Notes: generated by a model from the sequence alone, not told the origin. A stretch of 64,000 bases of DNA from Lentilactobacillus farraginis DSM 18382 = JCM 14108 (GCF_000583655.1 NZ_BAKI01000003.1:62001-126000), one strand, 5' to 3'; shown: positions 9,984-20,053, numbered from the stretch's first letter. Made by a program: numbers and translations.

Positions 9984-11291
9984 TTAAACCAACGGTTGAT
10001 CAAGTCTGATTAAATCTTCGAAAGTTTCCCGCCGAATTACCAGCTGATCTTTGCCATCTTCCACAAAGACCACTGCTGGACGGGGGTTACGGTTATAGTT
10101 GGACGCCATTGCGTAACCATAGGCACCGGTCGCCAGCATTGCCAAAACATCGCCTGGCCTGGTTTTGGGTAACGCTTGTTTTTGAATCAAAATATCACCG
10201 GATTCACAATATTTGCCGGCTACCCGGACGGTTTCCTTTGCCGGTGCTTTTGGATCGCTGGCAAGGACCGCATCATACTTGGCCTGATAAAGCGCCGGTC
10301 GAATATTGTCACCCATACCGCCATCAACTGTCACGTATGGCCGAATACCAGGGACGTCTTTTCGGCTGCCAACCGTATAAAGGTTGTAGCCGGCCGGACC
10401 GGCAATTGATCGACCAGGTTCAATCCAGACAGCCGGCATCGGCAACCCGAGTTCACCAGCACGTCTCTTAATGGCTTTGACGATCGCGTCAACAAACATT
10501 TCCGGGGCGATCGGGTCATCTTCTTCAGTATAACGAATGCCAAACCCACCACCGACGTTGACTACTTTAGCAGTATAACCGATTTCCTGATGCCATTGGC
10601 CAAGCGTTTCAATTAGTTTGGTTGCGGCCATTTCAAAACCCTTGACTTCAAAAATCTGAGAACCGATATGAGCGTGAATACCAAGCATGGTCATACGCGG
10701 CTCCGCCAAAACGGCATCCAGTGCTCGGCGGGCTTGGCCGCTTTGCAGGTCGAACCCAAATTTACTGTCGGTCTGACCGGTTTGATCATACTCATGTGTG
10801 TGGGCCGATACGCCCGGTGTCACCCGAAGCATGACGTTGATTTGCGTGTCTTTTTCCGCCAAAATTTGCTTCAACAGTTCAATTTCATGGAAGTTGTCCA
10901 AAATGATGACGCCAATTTGATGATCAACCGCCATTTCCAATTCTTCAACGGACTTGTTATTACCATGGAAACTGACATGGTCCATTGGGAAGCCGGCTTT
11001 AATAGCCGTATATAATTCACCGCCGGAAACTACGTCGATATGCGCGTTTTCCTGATTGACCAACTGAAACATCGCAATGCAGGCAAATGCTTTACTGGCA
11101 TAACTGACAGCGTAATCTACGTGGTTATCTTCAAATACCTTTTGAAAATGATGAATCTGATTTCGAATAGCCGATACATCATAGACCACCAGCGGTGTTT
11201 GATATTTTTTCGCCAGGTCAAGGGCATCCGCGCCCCCGATTTCCAAATGTCCGGCTTGATTAATTTGAATCTGACTGATATCACTACTCAT
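9984..11291 (-). CDS. lysA: Diaminopimelate decarboxylase
   Basis: Decarboxylates meso-DAP to L-lysine. The 435-residue fold-type III PLP enzyme has the PLP lysine in VSYASKAF (near residue 56), GIHAHIGSQI, the glycine loop VVNVGGGFGIRY, EPGRSI, and the catalytic CESGD near the C-terminus. ATG at 11291 is chosen over an upstream in-frame ATG because GGAGG lies 9 bases before it. It is the first gene behind the lysine riboswitch, so lysine controls its own final step and, with asd, most of the pathway. Confidence 0.95.
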   Translation of the reverse strand: MSSDISQIQINQAGHLEIGGADALDLAKKYQTPLVVYDVSAIRNQIHHFQKVFEDNHVDYAVSYASKAFACIAMFQLVNQENAHIDVVSGGELYTAIKAGFPMDHVSFHGNNKSVEELEMAVDHQIGVIILDNFHEIELLKQILAEKDTQINVMLRVTPGVSAHTHEYDQTGQTDSKFGFDLQSGQARRALDAVLAEPRMTMLGIHAHIGSQIFEVKGFEMAATKLIETLGQWHQEIGYTAKVVNVGGGFGIRYTEEDDPIAPEMFVDAIVKAIKRRAGELGLPMPAVWIEPGRSIAGPAGYNLYTVGSRKDVPGIRPYVTVDGGMGDNIRPALYQAKYDAVLASDPKAPAKETVRVAGKYCESGDILIQKQALPKTRPGDVLAMLATGAYGYAMASNYNRNPRPAVVFVEDGKDQLVIRRETFEDLIRLDQPLV

Positions 11292-11325
11292 TTCAATTTT
11301 CCTCCAACTCATTTTTCAAAAGGTA

Positions 11326-11368
11326 CGAAAAAATCTCTTTGCTTAGTGGCTAACTAAACAAAGAGATT
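11326..11368 (-). terminator. Riboswitch-controlled terminator before lysA
   Basis: Hairpin AATCTCTTTGTTTAG / CTAAGCAAAGAGATT followed by TTTTTT on the minus strand, between the lysine aptamer and lysA. This is the expected expression platform: lysine binding would favour termination. Confidence 0.88.
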
Positions 11369-11404
11369 CAGAATTTTAAAATACAAACCTAATATTCTTT
11401 ATCA

Positions 11405-11584
11405 ATTTTGTCGTCGTTAGCGCCCCGCAGCTGACGATTTTCGCTGCGACAGTCCCAAGCCTCTTAAGCCTGGTCCCAGCGCGCCAAGGACTGCTTTCCC
11501 TGGTGCTTCGGCAACCGCCCCTTTCATCAGCTTCTTAGCTTAAGCAGAAACTCCACTGACTACTCTTGTTGGTTGCGACCTCTA
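11405..11584 (-). promoter_or_regulatory. Lysine riboswitch (L-box) aptamer
   Basis: The minus strand shows the conserved L-box blocks in order: AGAGGTCGCAAC, AGTAGTCAGTGGAG, GATGAAAGGGGCGGTTGCCG, AAGC, GGCTTGGGACTGTCGCAG and GGGGCGCTAACGA. These match the family's five-helix junction sequences. It is followed by an intrinsic terminator and then lysA, the usual arrangement for lysine-repressed transcription. Confidence 0.95.
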
Positions 11585-11601
11585 ATGATTATTTATTAAT
11601 C

Positions 11602-11630
11602 AGTTTATAATGCTTCTCATCATCCGTCAA
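11602..11630 (-). promoter_or_regulatory. Promoter of the lysine operon
   Basis: Minus strand TTGACG, 17 bp, TAAACT, placed about 20 bp upstream of the first conserved L-box bases, which fits a transcript starting just before the aptamer. Confidence 0.65.
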
Positions 11631-11898
11631 CCTTTTAACCGAAATTCGTACCGATTAATTTTTACACACCGATGAAACCTTCAAAAAAATAAACAAAAGC
11701 ACAATTTTAAACACTCAACAACTGATTATGTTTTATATTATACACGTTTTTTACCGTGCTTTTGGAAAAACACCACTATTTTCACAGCAAAAAATATCGT
11801 TTAAAATAACACACCGGTGTAATCTTTTTAAATCGCGATCTAATCGGTTTTACGGCTGCTCAATTCATTATTTGAATCGACTTTATTCACCAAGAGTC

Positions 11899-11926
11899 TT
11901 TACTAGTTTTCAAAATGTGCTAGAAT
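11899..11926 (+). promoter_or_regulatory. Probable promoter of the aspartokinase-dapF operon
   Basis: TTTACT, 16 bp, TAGAAT, about 60 bp before the aspartokinase start. No riboswitch-like sequence lies on this strand, so this unit is not under the L-box. The rest of the 370-base gap to the lysine operon promoter shows nothing recognisable. Confidence 0.5.
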
Positions 11927-11987
11927 TCGACTTAACGATTTTTAACTGAATTTTTAATTTATGGGAATTAGGGAGTGGACTGTTGAG

Positions 11988-13391
11988 ATGAAAGTTGTTA
12001 AGTTTGGCGGAAGCTCATTGGCAGACGCCGCGCAATTTAAAAAAGTGATCCAAATCATACAAGCTGATCCAAAGCGACAAGTAGTTGTCACCTCGGCACC
12101 CGGAAAACGATTTGACGGTGACATCAAAGTAACGGATCTTCTGATCAAATACGCCAACGCAACATTGGCCGGTAAAAAGAACACCTATGCGGCCGATATC
12201 TTTGCCCGTTATCAGGAAATTGGTACCGGCTTTGATGTTGATCAGGCCGTATTATCGGATATTCAAGCAAAATTAGTCGCTTTGCCAAATAAAACCTATC
12301 CAAATTCGGATTACCTCATGGCTGCTTTCAAAGCCCACGGTGAGCGATTAAACGCGGAATTATTCGCTGCCTGCCTGAATAAACTTGGTACCAAAGCCCG
12401 CTTTATCGATCCTTCCGAAGCCGGTATTTTACTGAGCGATAATCCAAATGGTGCTTCGATTCTGGAAGAAACCTATGCCAATCTGGCCAAATTAAAATTT
12501 GCCGATGAAAAGCTGGTTTTCCCAGGTTTCTTTGGGTTCACCAAGCACAGTGATATCGTTACCTTTGCCCGCGGCGGTTCAGATATTACCGGTTCTATTC
12601 TGGCCCGGGGACTTCATGCGTCGTTATACGAAAACTTCACCGACGTAAACGCAATTTACGCTGCCAATCCCAAAATTGTTAAAAATCCAATTCCGATTTC
12701 CAAGATGACTTTCCGGGAAATGCGGGAACTATCATACGCCGGTTTTTCCGTTTTTAATGATGAAGCCATTATTCCGGCCATTCAAGGTCAGGTCCCGATT
12801 AACGTCAAAAACACAAACAGTCCCGAACTTCCCGGCACGCTGATCGTTCCGGAAAAGGCGCTTTCAATCAAGCGGCCCGTGACCGGTATCACCGGTTCCA
12901 ACCGTTTCGCGGCACTCTATCTGCACCGGTACCTGCTTAACAAAGAAGTCGGCTTCACTCTGAAAATCCTTCAAATTCTTTACAAATATGGCGTTTCGTA
13001 TGAACACATGCCTTCCGGGATTGATGATTTAACCATTATTTTTGATCGTAACCAGCTTGACGATGACACAATTCACAAGATGTGCCACGATATTCAAATC
13101 ACTGTCAATCCGGATGATATGGAATGGATTGATGATTACGCAATCATTATGGTTGTCGGTGAGGGAATGCGTGCTAGAATTGGAACGATAGAGAACATTA
13201 TCCGACCGCTTGCTGATCACGATATCGCTGTTCATATGATTAACCAAGGGGCTTCCCGAATTTCAATCATGCTGGGAACCCGCGAATCCGACGCAGACAA
13301 CGCGATTAGATATATTTACGATAATTTTTTTAAAACAGGCAAATCGACGGTGGCCCAATTACAAGCCAGTGTCGATTCGCCAATCAGCTAA
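11988..13391 (+). CDS. Aspartate kinase
   Basis: Phosphorylates aspartate, the first step of the aspartate family. About 467 residues: the N-terminal KFGGSSLAD is the kinase signature, GFFGFTKHSDIVTFARGGSD is the substrate-binding core, and two C-terminal ACT regions follow (KILQILYKYGVSYEHMPSGID; IGTIENIIRPLADHDIAV). Length and architecture fit the monofunctional class III type, usually feedback-inhibited by lysine. ATG at 11988 is chosen because GGGAG precedes it; an in-frame ATG at 11961 has no binding site. It starts a two-gene unit with dapF, divergent from the lysine operon. Confidence 0.93.
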   Translation: MKVVKFGGSSLADAAQFKKVIQIIQADPKRQVVVTSAPGKRFDGDIKVTDLLIKYANATLAGKKNTYAADIFARYQEIGTGFDVDQAVLSDIQAKLVALPNKTYPNSDYLMAAFKAHGERLNAELFAACLNKLGTKARFIDPSEAGILLSDNPNGASILEETYANLAKLKFADEKLVFPGFFGFTKHSDIVTFARGGSDITGSILARGLHASLYENFTDVNAIYAANPKIVKNPIPISKMTFREMRELSYAGFSVFNDEAIIPAIQGQVPINVKNTNSPELPGTLIVPEKALSIKRPVTGITGSNRFAALYLHRYLLNKEVGFTLKILQILYKYGVSYEHMPSGIDDLTIIFDRNQLDDDTIHKMCHDIQITVNPDDMEWIDDYAIIMVVGEGMRARIGTIENIIRPLADHDIAVHMINQGASRISIMLGTRESDADNAIRYIYDNFFKTGKSTVAQLQASVDSPIS

Positions 13392-13417
13392 TTTTTCAAA
13401 CTAACGGAGGCATAACT

Positions 13418-14407
13418 ATGGCACAATTACTAAAAGTCCACGGCTCACAAAATCAATTTTTTATTCTGGATCAAACCGAGTTAAAGACCAAATTAAGTCA
13501 AGCAGAACTCGTCGCGCTCACAAAACAGATTACTGATCCGACCAAGGGCCTGCTTGATGGTGCCGATGGTGTTCTGGTAATTGACCACACTGATCATGCC
13601 GATGCTTTGGGCAGCATGCAGGTCATTAATACAGACGGCAGTATTGCCTCAATGTGTGGCAACGGCTTAAGAACGGTTTCAAGATATCTGGCAGACAAAT
13701 ATCATCAAGATGCTTTCAAGGTGGAAACCATGGACAGTGATTTGGCCGTTCATCGAGAGACCAGCTTGGCCCCCGGCGTTCCGACTTTCAGTGTTGAAAT
13801 TTCGCCCGTAACCTTCAACAAGGAAAGCCTGCCATTCAAAAATCTAGGCGGTGATACCCTGGTCGATCGTAAAGTTCCGGCATTCGCAAAGGATTTGACA
13901 TTTACGGCCATTGCCGTTCCCAACCCGCACCTGATCAGCTTTGTCAGTGAAGATGTTTTGCATTCCGATTTATTGGGCCGGCTGGGAAGAAGTTTGAATC
14001 AGCCGAACAACTATTTCCCAGATGGTGTCAACGTCAGTTTCGCGCAAATTCTGGACCACAATCAGTTGTTTGTCCGGACCTACGAACGGGGAGTTGGCTT
14101 CACCAATGCCTGTGGGACCGGAATGTCGGCAACCAGCCTTGCCTTCTGTCTAAACCACCCCAACGAAGCCGACTTTGAGGAAACTATCGCTGTTTACAAT
14201 CCGGGCGGGATGGTAAAAACTCGGGTTCACGATGATGATGGCAGCTACCACATTGATTTGATCGGTAACGCAACGTTTACCCACCAAATCGATTTGCCGG
14301 AAGCCGATCTTCATGTCAACAATTTAACCCGGGCAAAAATCAGCGATACGGGTGAGCAGATTGACTATTTAAACTTTGTTAATAACTTAAAACAACAAGA
14401 AGTATAA
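13418..14407 (+). CDS. dapF: Diaminopimelate epimerase
   Basis: Converts LL-DAP to meso-DAP for peptidoglycan and lysine. The 329-residue protein has two similar halves, each with a catalytic cysteine: SMCGNGLRTVSRY (near residue 80) and NACGTGMSAT (near residue 230). It is somewhat longer than the roughly 275 residues of many homologues, as in other lactobacilli. The start follows ACGGAGG; it lies 26 bases after aspartokinase and ends at a terminator. It supplies the step missing from the main lysine operon. Confidence 0.94.
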   Translation: MAQLLKVHGSQNQFFILDQTELKTKLSQAELVALTKQITDPTKGLLDGADGVLVIDHTDHADALGSMQVINTDGSIASMCGNGLRTVSRYLADKYHQDAFKVETMDSDLAVHRETSLAPGVPTFSVEISPVTFNKESLPFKNLGGDTLVDRKVPAFAKDLTFTAIAVPNPHLISFVSEDVLHSDLLGRLGRSLNQPNNYFPDGVNVSFAQILDHNQLFVRTYERGVGFTNACGTGMSATSLAFCLNHPNEADFEETIAVYNPGGMVKTRVHDDDGSYHIDLIGNATFTHQIDLPEADLHVNNLTRAKISDTGEQIDYLNFVNNLKQQEV

Positions 14408-14420
14408 CCAATAACATCAA

Positions 14421-14478
14421 AAAGGTCCGGTCAAATCAGCTTTTAAATTGAAGTACGCTGATTTGACCGGGCTTTTTG
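14421..14478 (+). terminator. Terminator after dapF
   Basis: Long stem GGTCCGGTCAAATCAGC / GCTGATTTGACCGGGC followed by TTTTTG. Confidence 0.85.
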
Positions 14479-14485
14479 TCTGCCG

Positions 14486-14701
14486 CTAGATTGTCGGGTG
14501 TTCCCGCTGCCAAACGGCTTTGATCAGCTGATTAGCCAAAACTTTGCAGATCAATTCAATTAATTGATCCTGCATATACGTGTTGGCATCAAAATCAACC
14601 GGCTCCTCATTGATGGCGGTTAATCGCATCCCCCGGGTTTTGATTTTAACGTTGTATCGCGCAAAGGTTTTGACAACCGCAGTCAGCTTTTCTTGATTCA
14701 T
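14486..14701 (-). CDS. Hypothetical protein, 71 residues
   Basis: Not recognised. The protein begins MNQEKLTAVVKTFARYNVK and ends in a helix-rich LIELICKVLANQLIKAVWQ. The start ATG has GGGAGG upstream, located inside the end of the preceding gene, 5 bases after its stop. It therefore forms a two-gene unit with the 197-residue protein upstream, divergent from the nuclease-helicase. No signal peptide or membrane segment is visible. Confidence 0.6.
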   Translation of the reverse strand: MNQEKLTAVVKTFARYNVKIKTRGMRLTAINEEPVDFDANTYMQDQLIELICKVLANQLIKAVWQREHPTI

Positions 14702-14706
14702 CACAG

Positions 14707-15300
14707 TTATTGCCCTCCCAACCTTAACTTCAGCCGCCATTCATCCTGACGGACCTGATTTGTCTTTAATCGCAAATCCATCAGCTGGGAAACTGATAAT
14801 AAAAAGTCTTTCACTTGCTCATAGTGAGCTTTACTTGAAAAATAGTGATTGGCCTTTCGTTGAGACAGCTTATCTATTTTTACTTGAAGTTTCTTTAACC
14901 TCTGTTCAACGAATTGCAGCGTATTCTCCCGAATGCTTGCCAGATTAGCAATTTGTTCATCAGCCGGATCTTCAATTTCCAATTCCTCCACCAGCCGAAA
15001 ATCATTTAATTCGGCCGCATCCGGGTTAAGTAACTGGAAATCACCATTTTCAACCGCCCGCTGGTAGGTGGACAGCTCGGTTGTCGTTAGATAACTTGGC
15101 AACTCCCTGTTAGTCAGCCGAACCAATAAAATGGCTTTTCTGGTGATGCCGGCACCGAATTTAATGTGAACAACGAAATTCTTCTTGCCTATGTAATTAA
15201 CGTTATCCAAAATCAGCTGTGGATTATTGATAACCACTTCCCCCAAAGAGAAATAGGTTTGGTGCTTATTTTTAACCAATTGACCAAAGTGTGGCTGCAT
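14707..15300 (-). CDS. Hypothetical protein, 197 residues
   Basis: Not recognised. The first half is beta-rich (LVKNKHQTYFSLGEVVI, KKNFVVHIKFGAG). The second half is strongly helical and charged, with a probable coiled coil around FVEQRLKKLQVKIDKLSQRK. ATG at 15300 follows CGGAGG; in-frame codons upstream have no binding site. No signal peptide. It shares a divergent control region with the nuclease-helicase; whether they work together is unknown. Confidence 0.65.
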   Translation of the reverse strand: MQPHFGQLVKNKHQTYFSLGEVVINNPQLILDNVNYIGKKNFVVHIKFGAGITRKAILLVRLTNRELPSYLTTTELSTYQRAVENGDFQLLNPDAAELNDFRLVEELEIEDPADEQIANLASIRENTLQFVEQRLKKLQVKIDKLSQRKANHYFSSKAHYEQVKDFLLSVSQLMDLRLKTNQVRQDEWRLKLRLGGQ

Positions 15301-15441
15301 AGAAATCCTCCGTTCGCTTAAAATGATTTTCAAAATATTGTGTACGTACCATTCATTTTAACGTATAATGGATTGGAACACACGTTCATTTTAGCTATTA
15401 TCGTTGTATTTTAAAAGGACTTTAATTTTGAAGGGATTATC

Positions 15442-17812
15442 ATGGCAGCTCATCAAATCGGCATCCGACAACTTGTTGAATTTTTAAGAAGAACCGGCGA
15501 CTTAAGTCCGCTAACTACCAGTGACAATACGGCCCAGGAAGGCAGCCGGATTCATCGAAAGCTCCAAAAGAGTCGGTCTGACAGTTATCAAGCCGAAGTC
15601 AGCTTGAAAACTACTTTCCGGTATCTTGACGAAGATTACGTTGTCGAAGGCCGGGCTGACGGCATTGATTACCGAGACGATCAGGTCATGATTGAAGAAA
15701 TCAAAACGTCCGACTTGGATTTTCAAACGGTTCCGGACGCGACAATTCAACTTTATTGGGCCCAAGCGCAAGTTTACGCCTACATTCTAATGCAACAGGA
15801 CCACCTTAACGAGCTTGAACTACAGTTGACCTACGTACAGACCCCCGATGAAAAATCACAACCAGTACCCGGTCGTACACCGCTACCGAAGCCACCAGCT
15901 TCTTTAATGCATTGATTGCCGACTATCAGGACTGGTTGAAACTCCGCCACGAACTTGATAAACAGCGAATCGAAACTGCCAAGCTTTATCGTTTCCCTTT
16001 GGTCAGTACCGACCCGGCCAACATCAACTAGCCGTGAATGTCTACAAAAGCATCGCGCTTGAAAAGCACTTATTTGTTGAAGCACCGACCGGAACCGGCA
16101 AAACCATTTCAACACTTTTTCCGGCCGTTAAAGCCATGGGCGAGGAACTCATCAGCCGCGTCTTTTATTTCACCGCCAAGCAAAGCACCCGACACGTCGC
16201 TGAAAACGCAATTTCGCTAATGTCACGGACCGGTCTAAGACTTAAGAGCATCACACTAACGGCTAAGGATAAAATTACATTTTCAGCCGAAAAAGATGTC
16301 CCACCTGAAAAAAATCCCTATATGGTTGGTTACTATGATCGCATTCGACCAGCTATTAAAGATATCATCACCAATGAAGATCAGATCACCAAGCCAAAAA
16401 TTATGGCCTACGCTGAAAAGCACAAGGTTGATCCGTTTGAATTTTCCCTGGATGTCAGCTTATTCTGCGATATTATCATTTGCGACTACAATTACTTATT
16501 TGATCCCCAAGTCCATTTGCAGCGTTTCTTTTCCGTTCCGGACAAAGCGAATTGTTTCCTGGTCGACGAAGTACACAACCTGGTGCAGCGTTCCCGTGAA
16601 ATGTATTCTGCCACCCTGGCCCGCTCACCGATCACACCACTGGTTACGGCCCTTTCAACGCAAAAAACCGCCAACCAAAAAGTAATCCGGAAACTCAATT
16701 CATTGAAACGCGCTTTTAAGCGTTACAGCAAGCCGGCCGAAGCCGCCGCCGACCACCAACTTGCCCAGCCTGCGCCGCTGGATAACTTTAACCGAATCCT
16801 CGGCGAGTTGATTGCCGCCATTCATGAATGGCTGGCTGATCAGCAACCGGGCGAGACGGTCGATCAGGTAGTCGACTACTACCTGCAGTGCCGCAGTTAT
16901 TACTTAATTTCTCAACTTTATGACGATACCTATCGCACCCGGGTCATTATTGACGATGACCATCATGACATTATCTTTCGGCAATTTTGCCTGGACCCCA
17001 GCATTCACCTCAAGGAAAGCCTTGACCTGGGCCGTGCCGCCGTTCTCTTTTCGGCAACACTGAGTCCAATGTCATATTATCGCCGGGTACTGGGCAACGA
17101 AGCCGACAGCCTGCAGATGCTGTCAACTTCTTCGTTTCCCCAGCAAAATTGTCAAGTAATCATTGCCAACAACATCAACACGATATACGCCAATCGAACG
17201 AATAGTATTCAGCCGATTTGTGAAACTATTTTTACACTAGTTTCACAAAAGCGCGGTCATTATCTGATCTTCTTTCCGTCCATGCAATATCTTGACAGCG
17301 TGTTAGCCCAATTTACCGCTATGTATCCCGATGTTGACACACTTCGACAGGAAACGACAATGGATAACACGGCTAGGCAGGCTTTCTTGGCCGAATTTCG
17401 CCAGAACCCTGATCAAACCAAAGTCGGCTTTGCGCTTCTCGGTGGCATCTTTTCAGAAGGCATTGATTTAAAAAACGATCAGCTTATCGGCGTCGGGATT
17501 GTCAGCGTCGGCCTGCCGGGCATGAACGCAGAATCCGATTTGATCCGTGATTATTTTGATTCATTGAATGGTCAGGGCTTTTCATTTGCATATCAGCTGC
17601 CAGGGTTTAATAATGTAAGTCAAGCCGCCGGCAGAGTCATTCGGACCGATACTGACAAAGGTGTCATTGTCTTAATGGATCAACGTTTCAATCAAACCCG
17701 CTATCGCCGGATTTTCCCAAAACACTGGACAAATATTCAAGTCGCCAATAACTCTGACCAGCTAAGACAGCAGCTTCAAAACTTTTGGAATCAGTTCCGA
17801 AATCAAACCTAA
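15442..17812 (+). pseudogene. ATP-dependent DNA helicase with N-terminal nuclease domain, two frameshifts as given
   Basis: XPD/DinG-type superfamily 2 helicase of about 790 residues. The N-terminal 190 residues look like a PD-(D/E)XK nuclease (EGRADGI then EEIKTS). Helicase motifs follow: Walker A EAPTGTGKT, the DEVH box in LVDEVHN, FSATLSP and QAAGRVIR. The frame breaks twice, each repaired by one base: an A missing from AAAAA at 15850-15854, and a T missing from TTT in CGTTTCCC near 16000. After repair the join reads YRFPFGQYRPGQHQL. The iron-sulphur cysteines expected between motifs I and II are replaced (NPYM, KVDPFE). Role in DNA repair is inferred. Confidence 0.82.
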
Positions 17813-17813
17813 A

Positions 17814-17832
17814 GGTGTATACTAGTATCACC
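17814..17832 (+). promoter_or_regulatory. Near-palindrome with -10 box before the FAH gene
   Basis: GGTGTATACTAGTATCACC is a near-perfect inverted repeat starting 2 bases after the helicase stop. It contains TATACT, with a weak -35 (TTCCGA) 17 bp upstream, so it could be a promoter with an overlapping operator. The binding protein is unknown. Confidence 0.35.
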
Positions 17833-17867
17833 ATTCATTCATCGAATTAAGCCAGGAGGGATTCAGT

Positions 17868-18719
17868 TTGAAATTAGCAATGTATGATCAGAAACCAATG
17901 TTTGTCGCGCCACAAAATAACCAGATTTGGGGTGTACCAATCACTGATTATGACACAATCGACGATATCTTGAATGATTGGCAGAACTTCGAATCCAAAG
18001 TACTCATCAATATTTCAGACAAAGCCATTATTAACGACGATCGCGCTGAGCCGCTCGACCCCGAAAAGTTTGAGCAGCCCGTTACCCACCCCCGTCAGTT
18101 ACCGGCGATCGGCTTTAATTACCTTGATCACATGGAAGAGATGTCAACTGCCCGGCCAAAGCGGCCAAATGTATTCAATAAATTTGTCAGTTCCCTTGCA
18201 GGTCCGAAAAACGCCATTCACTTAAGCAGTGATACGGTTGATTGGGAATCCGAACTGGTCGTTGTTATCGGCAACGGCGGTCGCAATATCAGCAGAGAAG
18301 ACGCTGAAGACGCCATTGCCGGCTACATGGTTGGTCAGGATATCTCTGATCGGACGATGCAGTCAATTGACGGGCCCGGCACCCAGTTTGATTTGGGAAA
18401 ATCATATCGAAACTATTCGCCAATCGGCCCCTATATTTCAACAATCGCCGATACCGATGATATTGTTTCAAAAAAGATTATTACCAAGGTTAACGGCGAA
18501 GTCATGCAGCAGGCAACGGTTGGCCAAATGCTTTTTGATATTCAAACCCTGGTTTCATACATTTCCGGTGTCATCGAATTATATCCAGGTGACCTGATCT
18601 TTACCGGAACGCCCAGTGGTACCGGTGTCGGCCGAGATCCCCAAATTTTTCTAAAATCCGGAGATGTCTTTACAAGTGAAATCGATGGCTTGGGTGCAAT
18701 TGAAACAAAAGTTAATTAA
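17868..18719 (+). CDS. Fumarylacetoacetate hydrolase family protein
   Basis: The 283-residue protein has the FAH C-terminal domain: GFNYLDHMEEM, PNVFNKFVSSLAGP, the metal ligands in WESELVVVIG, GYMVGQDISDR, and FTGTPSGTGVG near the end. Such enzymes hydrolyse or decarboxylate acylpyruvates, oxaloacetate or catechol-derived dioates; the substrate cannot be told here. The start TTG follows CAGGAGG at normal spacing. It stands alone between the helicase and a terminator-like inverted repeat. Confidence 0.88.
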   Translation: MKLAMYDQKPMFVAPQNNQIWGVPITDYDTIDDILNDWQNFESKVLINISDKAIINDDRAEPLDPEKFEQPVTHPRQLPAIGFNYLDHMEEMSTARPKRPNVFNKFVSSLAGPKNAIHLSSDTVDWESELVVVIGNGGRNISREDAEDAIAGYMVGQDISDRTMQSIDGPGTQFDLGKSYRNYSPIGPYISTIADTDDIVSKKIITKVNGEVMQQATVGQMLFDIQTLVSYISGVIELYPGDLIFTGTPSGTGVGRDPQIFLKSGDVFTSEIDGLGAIETKVN

Positions 18720-18779
18720 CCACATCGGCTGGTTAAAAACCGGCTTAAAAGGATGATTGAATCTAATCAATTAATAGAC

Positions 18780-18819
18780 GAAGGGGGCTGGACAAAATTA
18801 CTTTTGTCCAGCCTCCTTC
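18780..18819. terminator. Terminator-like perfect inverted repeat
   Basis: GAAGGGGGCTGGACAAAA / TTTTGTCCAGCCTCCTTC around a TTAC loop. No U run follows, so termination is less certain. It belongs to the same hairpin group as those at 670 and 40940 and lies between convergent genes. Confidence 0.6.
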
Positions 18820-18903
18820 GTGTGATCGCAATTATTACTGAGTAAAAACATGCGCCGAAAGGCAACTTCCTGCCACTCTCTTAAATTAAAAATAATTCAC
18901 CGG

Positions 18904-19955
18904 TTATTTTTTCCTTAAAACGCAAACCGGCTCGGGAACCTGAACGTCTTTTTGGACCATTGTCAACTTACCGTTTTCAGCGTCTCGAGTATATAACGTA
19001 CCGTTATCCGAATTCTGGTTAACACAAATTACAAATGATTCATCATCGCTAAAGTTAAAGTCCCGTGGGAAATCGCCCTCGGTTGAAATACGTTGAACCA
19101 GCCGGACATCACCCTTTTCATCAGAACTAAATACCGCAATCGTGTTGTTCCCGCGATTTGAAACGTAGACAAACCGGCCGTCTTTGGAAACTCGAATGGC
19201 AGCCGCACCGTTATGCGTGGTCCAATCTTCAGGGATTGTTGATGAGATGCTTCTCAAAGACAGCTTGCCGGTCTGCTCATCATAATCCAAAACCGCCAGA
19301 TTGCTGCTTAATTCACCAACCAGGTAGCAACGCCTTTCTTTTCATCAAAAGCGATATGACGGGGACCATAACCATCTTCCATCTGAAGCTCACTGACAGG
19401 CGTCAACTTGCCATTATTGTCCAAGTCATAGATAAAGACTTTGTCGACACCCAGATCAACGGCGACTACTCGATTATCAGGTGTTAAATTAATATAGTGG
19501 GGATGTGGGCCGTCTTGTTGTTCAGGCCGAAAGCCAAGAGTGCCTTTATCCATAATTCTGTCCGCCCGGGTAATTGAGCCGTCATCACCAATCTTATACG
19601 TACAGATGGTTCCAGCGTGATAGTTGGCTGTGAAAACGAGGTGGCGGGTCTCATCAACGGCAATGTAAGCCGGTGAGGTCTCCTGATCGTGAATGGCCGC
19701 GATATCTGCCAACGGAAAGTCCTCAGAACTACCGTCCCATTCTTTAAAACCGCCCGTAACGTTACCGTCATCACCCTTAACCTTGGTAATCGCATAAATT
19801 CGCTTGGCATTAGACTCAGCGACGTAGGTCGGATCAATGGCCTCACCAACAAATTGAAGATGCTGCAATTTTTGGTTGTCGGTGTCCAACTCAAGTTGAT
19901 AAACACCCTTACTGATTCGTCTGGTATAAGTTCCGATCAAATATTTTTCTATCAA
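18904..19955 (-). pseudogene. Lactonase-family beta-propeller (6-phosphogluconolactonase-like), frameshifted as given
   Basis: Seven-bladed propeller of the PF10282 type, which includes 6-phosphogluconolactonase and carboxy-cis,cis-muconate cyclase. Typical pieces are IGTYTRRISKGVY at the N-terminus, DGPHPHYINLTPD, YGPRHIAFD, VYVSNRGNNTIAVF and GDFPRDFNFSDD. The frame breaks near 19325 where GTTGC meets TACCTGG; one base (GCC TAC expected) restores VAYLVGELSSNL and a protein of about 350 residues. TTG start at 19955 with GGAGG. It may act in the pentose phosphate pathway, but the family is broad. Confidence 0.82.
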
Positions 19956-20053
19956 AAGCGCTACCTCCAGAATTTATTTATATCTTTATTATGCCACAGA
20001 TAAACATTATTCCAAATATATGATGAAAGCTTTTTCACGAAAGGATGCTCATT

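Noticed and set aside
11728-11949. Plus-strand frame of 73 codons upstream of aspartokinase
   Set aside because: It covers the aspartokinase promoter, has no ribosome binding site and AT-rich shadow composition.
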